64,000 nt of DNA. It comes from Sipunculus nudus. Its lineage: Eukaryota > Annelida > Sipuncula > Golfingiida > Sipunculidae. Under the pieces are notes generated by a model. It did not search any database, was not told the origin of the DNA, and saw only the letters and a list, made by a program, of their open reading frames with translations. Below are positions 26,336 to 64,000 of the stretch, in pieces. Made by a program: the position numbers and the translations under genes. The number at the start of each line of letters is the position of its first letter. Position 1 is the first letter of the stretch. The stretch spans positions 41,121,079-41,185,078 of the forward strand of contig CM049309.1 in NCBI GenBank assembly GCA_026874595.1, in the 5' to 3' direction.

Positions 26336-26770
26336 ATTTAAACTTTCATAATTAAAAATGATAAGCCTAGTGCCAAGTCGCTCGAATCCCTATTTGTGGT
26401 TGTGTTTATATCCAGAAATGGACGAAATTGTGCACCATATATCAGTATATATAGTAGTGCCTTACATAGTACGGAGATAGCATGTATAACTACAGAGGTG
26501 TAATATGCTCTCTTTCTTCTCATTACCCCGTGAAATAGGGATTCGAACGACTGTGGTCTAGTGTTACTTCGATGATCTTTTATTCCATATAACGGTAAAT
26601 GTGCAGTATTATTAAGTGACCTGCCTGTAAGACGGACTTCCTAATTACCAATACCAATACCATGCATGGTCAGTCCTCGTGTTTTGTTGTTCCCAATTAA
26701 AAACGGAGCTTACTTGAAAATTTCATCAGCATGCTTAGATTGGGATATGATTCACTTAAAAATAAGGCAA

Positions 26771-26868
26771 AAATCAAAGAAAAAGTAATTAAGAGTAATA
26801 AGATTTCAATGCAGGTCACAAATCAAAGGAAAAGTAATTAAGAGTAATAAGATTTAAATGCAGGTCAC
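26771..26868. repeat. 49-bp tandem duplication upstream of GTF3C3
   Basis: Two adjacent copies of a 49-base unit beginning aaatcaaag and ending tgcaggtcac, differing at only about two positions. It ends 155 bases before the GTF3C3 ATG, so it may lie in the promoter or 5'UTR. Confidence 0.85.
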
Positions 26869-27022
26869 CCATACTAGGCCTATCAGTGTCCTCAGGACAT
26901 GAGTGTCAGTGAGCGCCCTCTGTTGTCAGAGATCTTAACTAACCAGGCGGAGGGAACTGGTGAGTGGATGCTTCGCATCGAAAAGATTTGATGTTGTTGA
27001 AAGTCACTCAATATCAGGGACA

Positions 27023-64000
<36,978 letters not shown>

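Larger units (their letters stand above)
24396..27022. other. Intergenic region upstream of GTF3C3
   Basis: No gene is recognised. Contents: a C-rich homopolymer near 24556-24570, a PIF/Harbinger-like MITE at 25640-25931, a conserved dispersed fragment at 26222-26335 and a 49-bp tandem duplication at 26771-26868. ORFs in this stretch are short and without recognisable similarity. The GTF3C3 promoter must lie near the right end, but no TATA box or clear initiator was seen. Confidence 0.5.

Noticed and set aside
26960-27022. Upstream in-frame extension of GTF3C3 starting at GTG
   Set aside because: Animal nuclear genes rarely start at GTG, the phrase gtgagt there looks more like a splice donor, and homology starts at the ATG at 27023.

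Overview
The window is AT-rich animal nuclear DNA. Its genes have many short exons with GT-AG introns, and it carries dense dispersed repeats and satellites. The repeat style (several families with GTCC/GTCT tracts, a tRNA-derived SINE, many small MITEs, a jockey-like non-LTR relic) suggests a lophotrochozoan, most likely a bivalve mollusc. That placement is an inference from style, not a species identification.

Three conserved protein genes are recognisable, and all splice phases could be joined by hand. (1) Positions 3021-9257, plus strand: the last four exons of a multi-PDZ scaffold of the MPDZ/PATJ family, covering its last two PDZ domains and C-terminus. Upstream exons lie outside the window. 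(2) Positions 20245-13703, minus strand: a complete gene for ribosomal protein eS21 (RPS21), with five coding exons encoding 83 residues, a 5'TOP-like non-coding first exon and a close poly(A) signal. It converges on the PDZ gene. (3) Positions 27023 to the window end, plus strand: GTF3C3, the TPR subunit of transcription factor TFIIIC. Twenty-two exons give 803 codons in one continuous frame, and a probable 23rd exon starts 10 bases before the window ends. RPS21 and GTF3C3 are divergent and about 6.8 kb apart. No functional link between the three genes is visible beyond housekeeping and cell-architecture roles.

The space between genes, and the introns, hold mobile-element debris. This includes a dead EN-RT-RNaseH non-LTR element and the 3' end of a CR1-like LINE between RPS21 and GTF3C3; a MULE/foldback-like element with a 9-bp target duplication in RPS21 intron 1; a TTAA-flanked element, a pogo/Tigger-like element, mariner-like and PIF/Harbinger-like MITEs in GTF3C3; two SINE copies; and several unnamed dispersed repeat families.

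The most unusual signal is in GTF3C3. Tandem arrays have captured its splice sites. Downstream of exon 14, a 41-42 bp minisatellite repeats the exon end plus its 5' splice site. Upstream of exon 20, a 59-bp satellite of about 57 copies repeats the 3' splice site plus the first ~23 bases of the exon, each copy carrying an in-frame stop. A (TA)n tract abuts the acceptor of exon 14, and a 13-bp array abuts the donor of exon 10. Normal GTF3C3 mRNA therefore depends on choosing one true site among many near-identical decoys.
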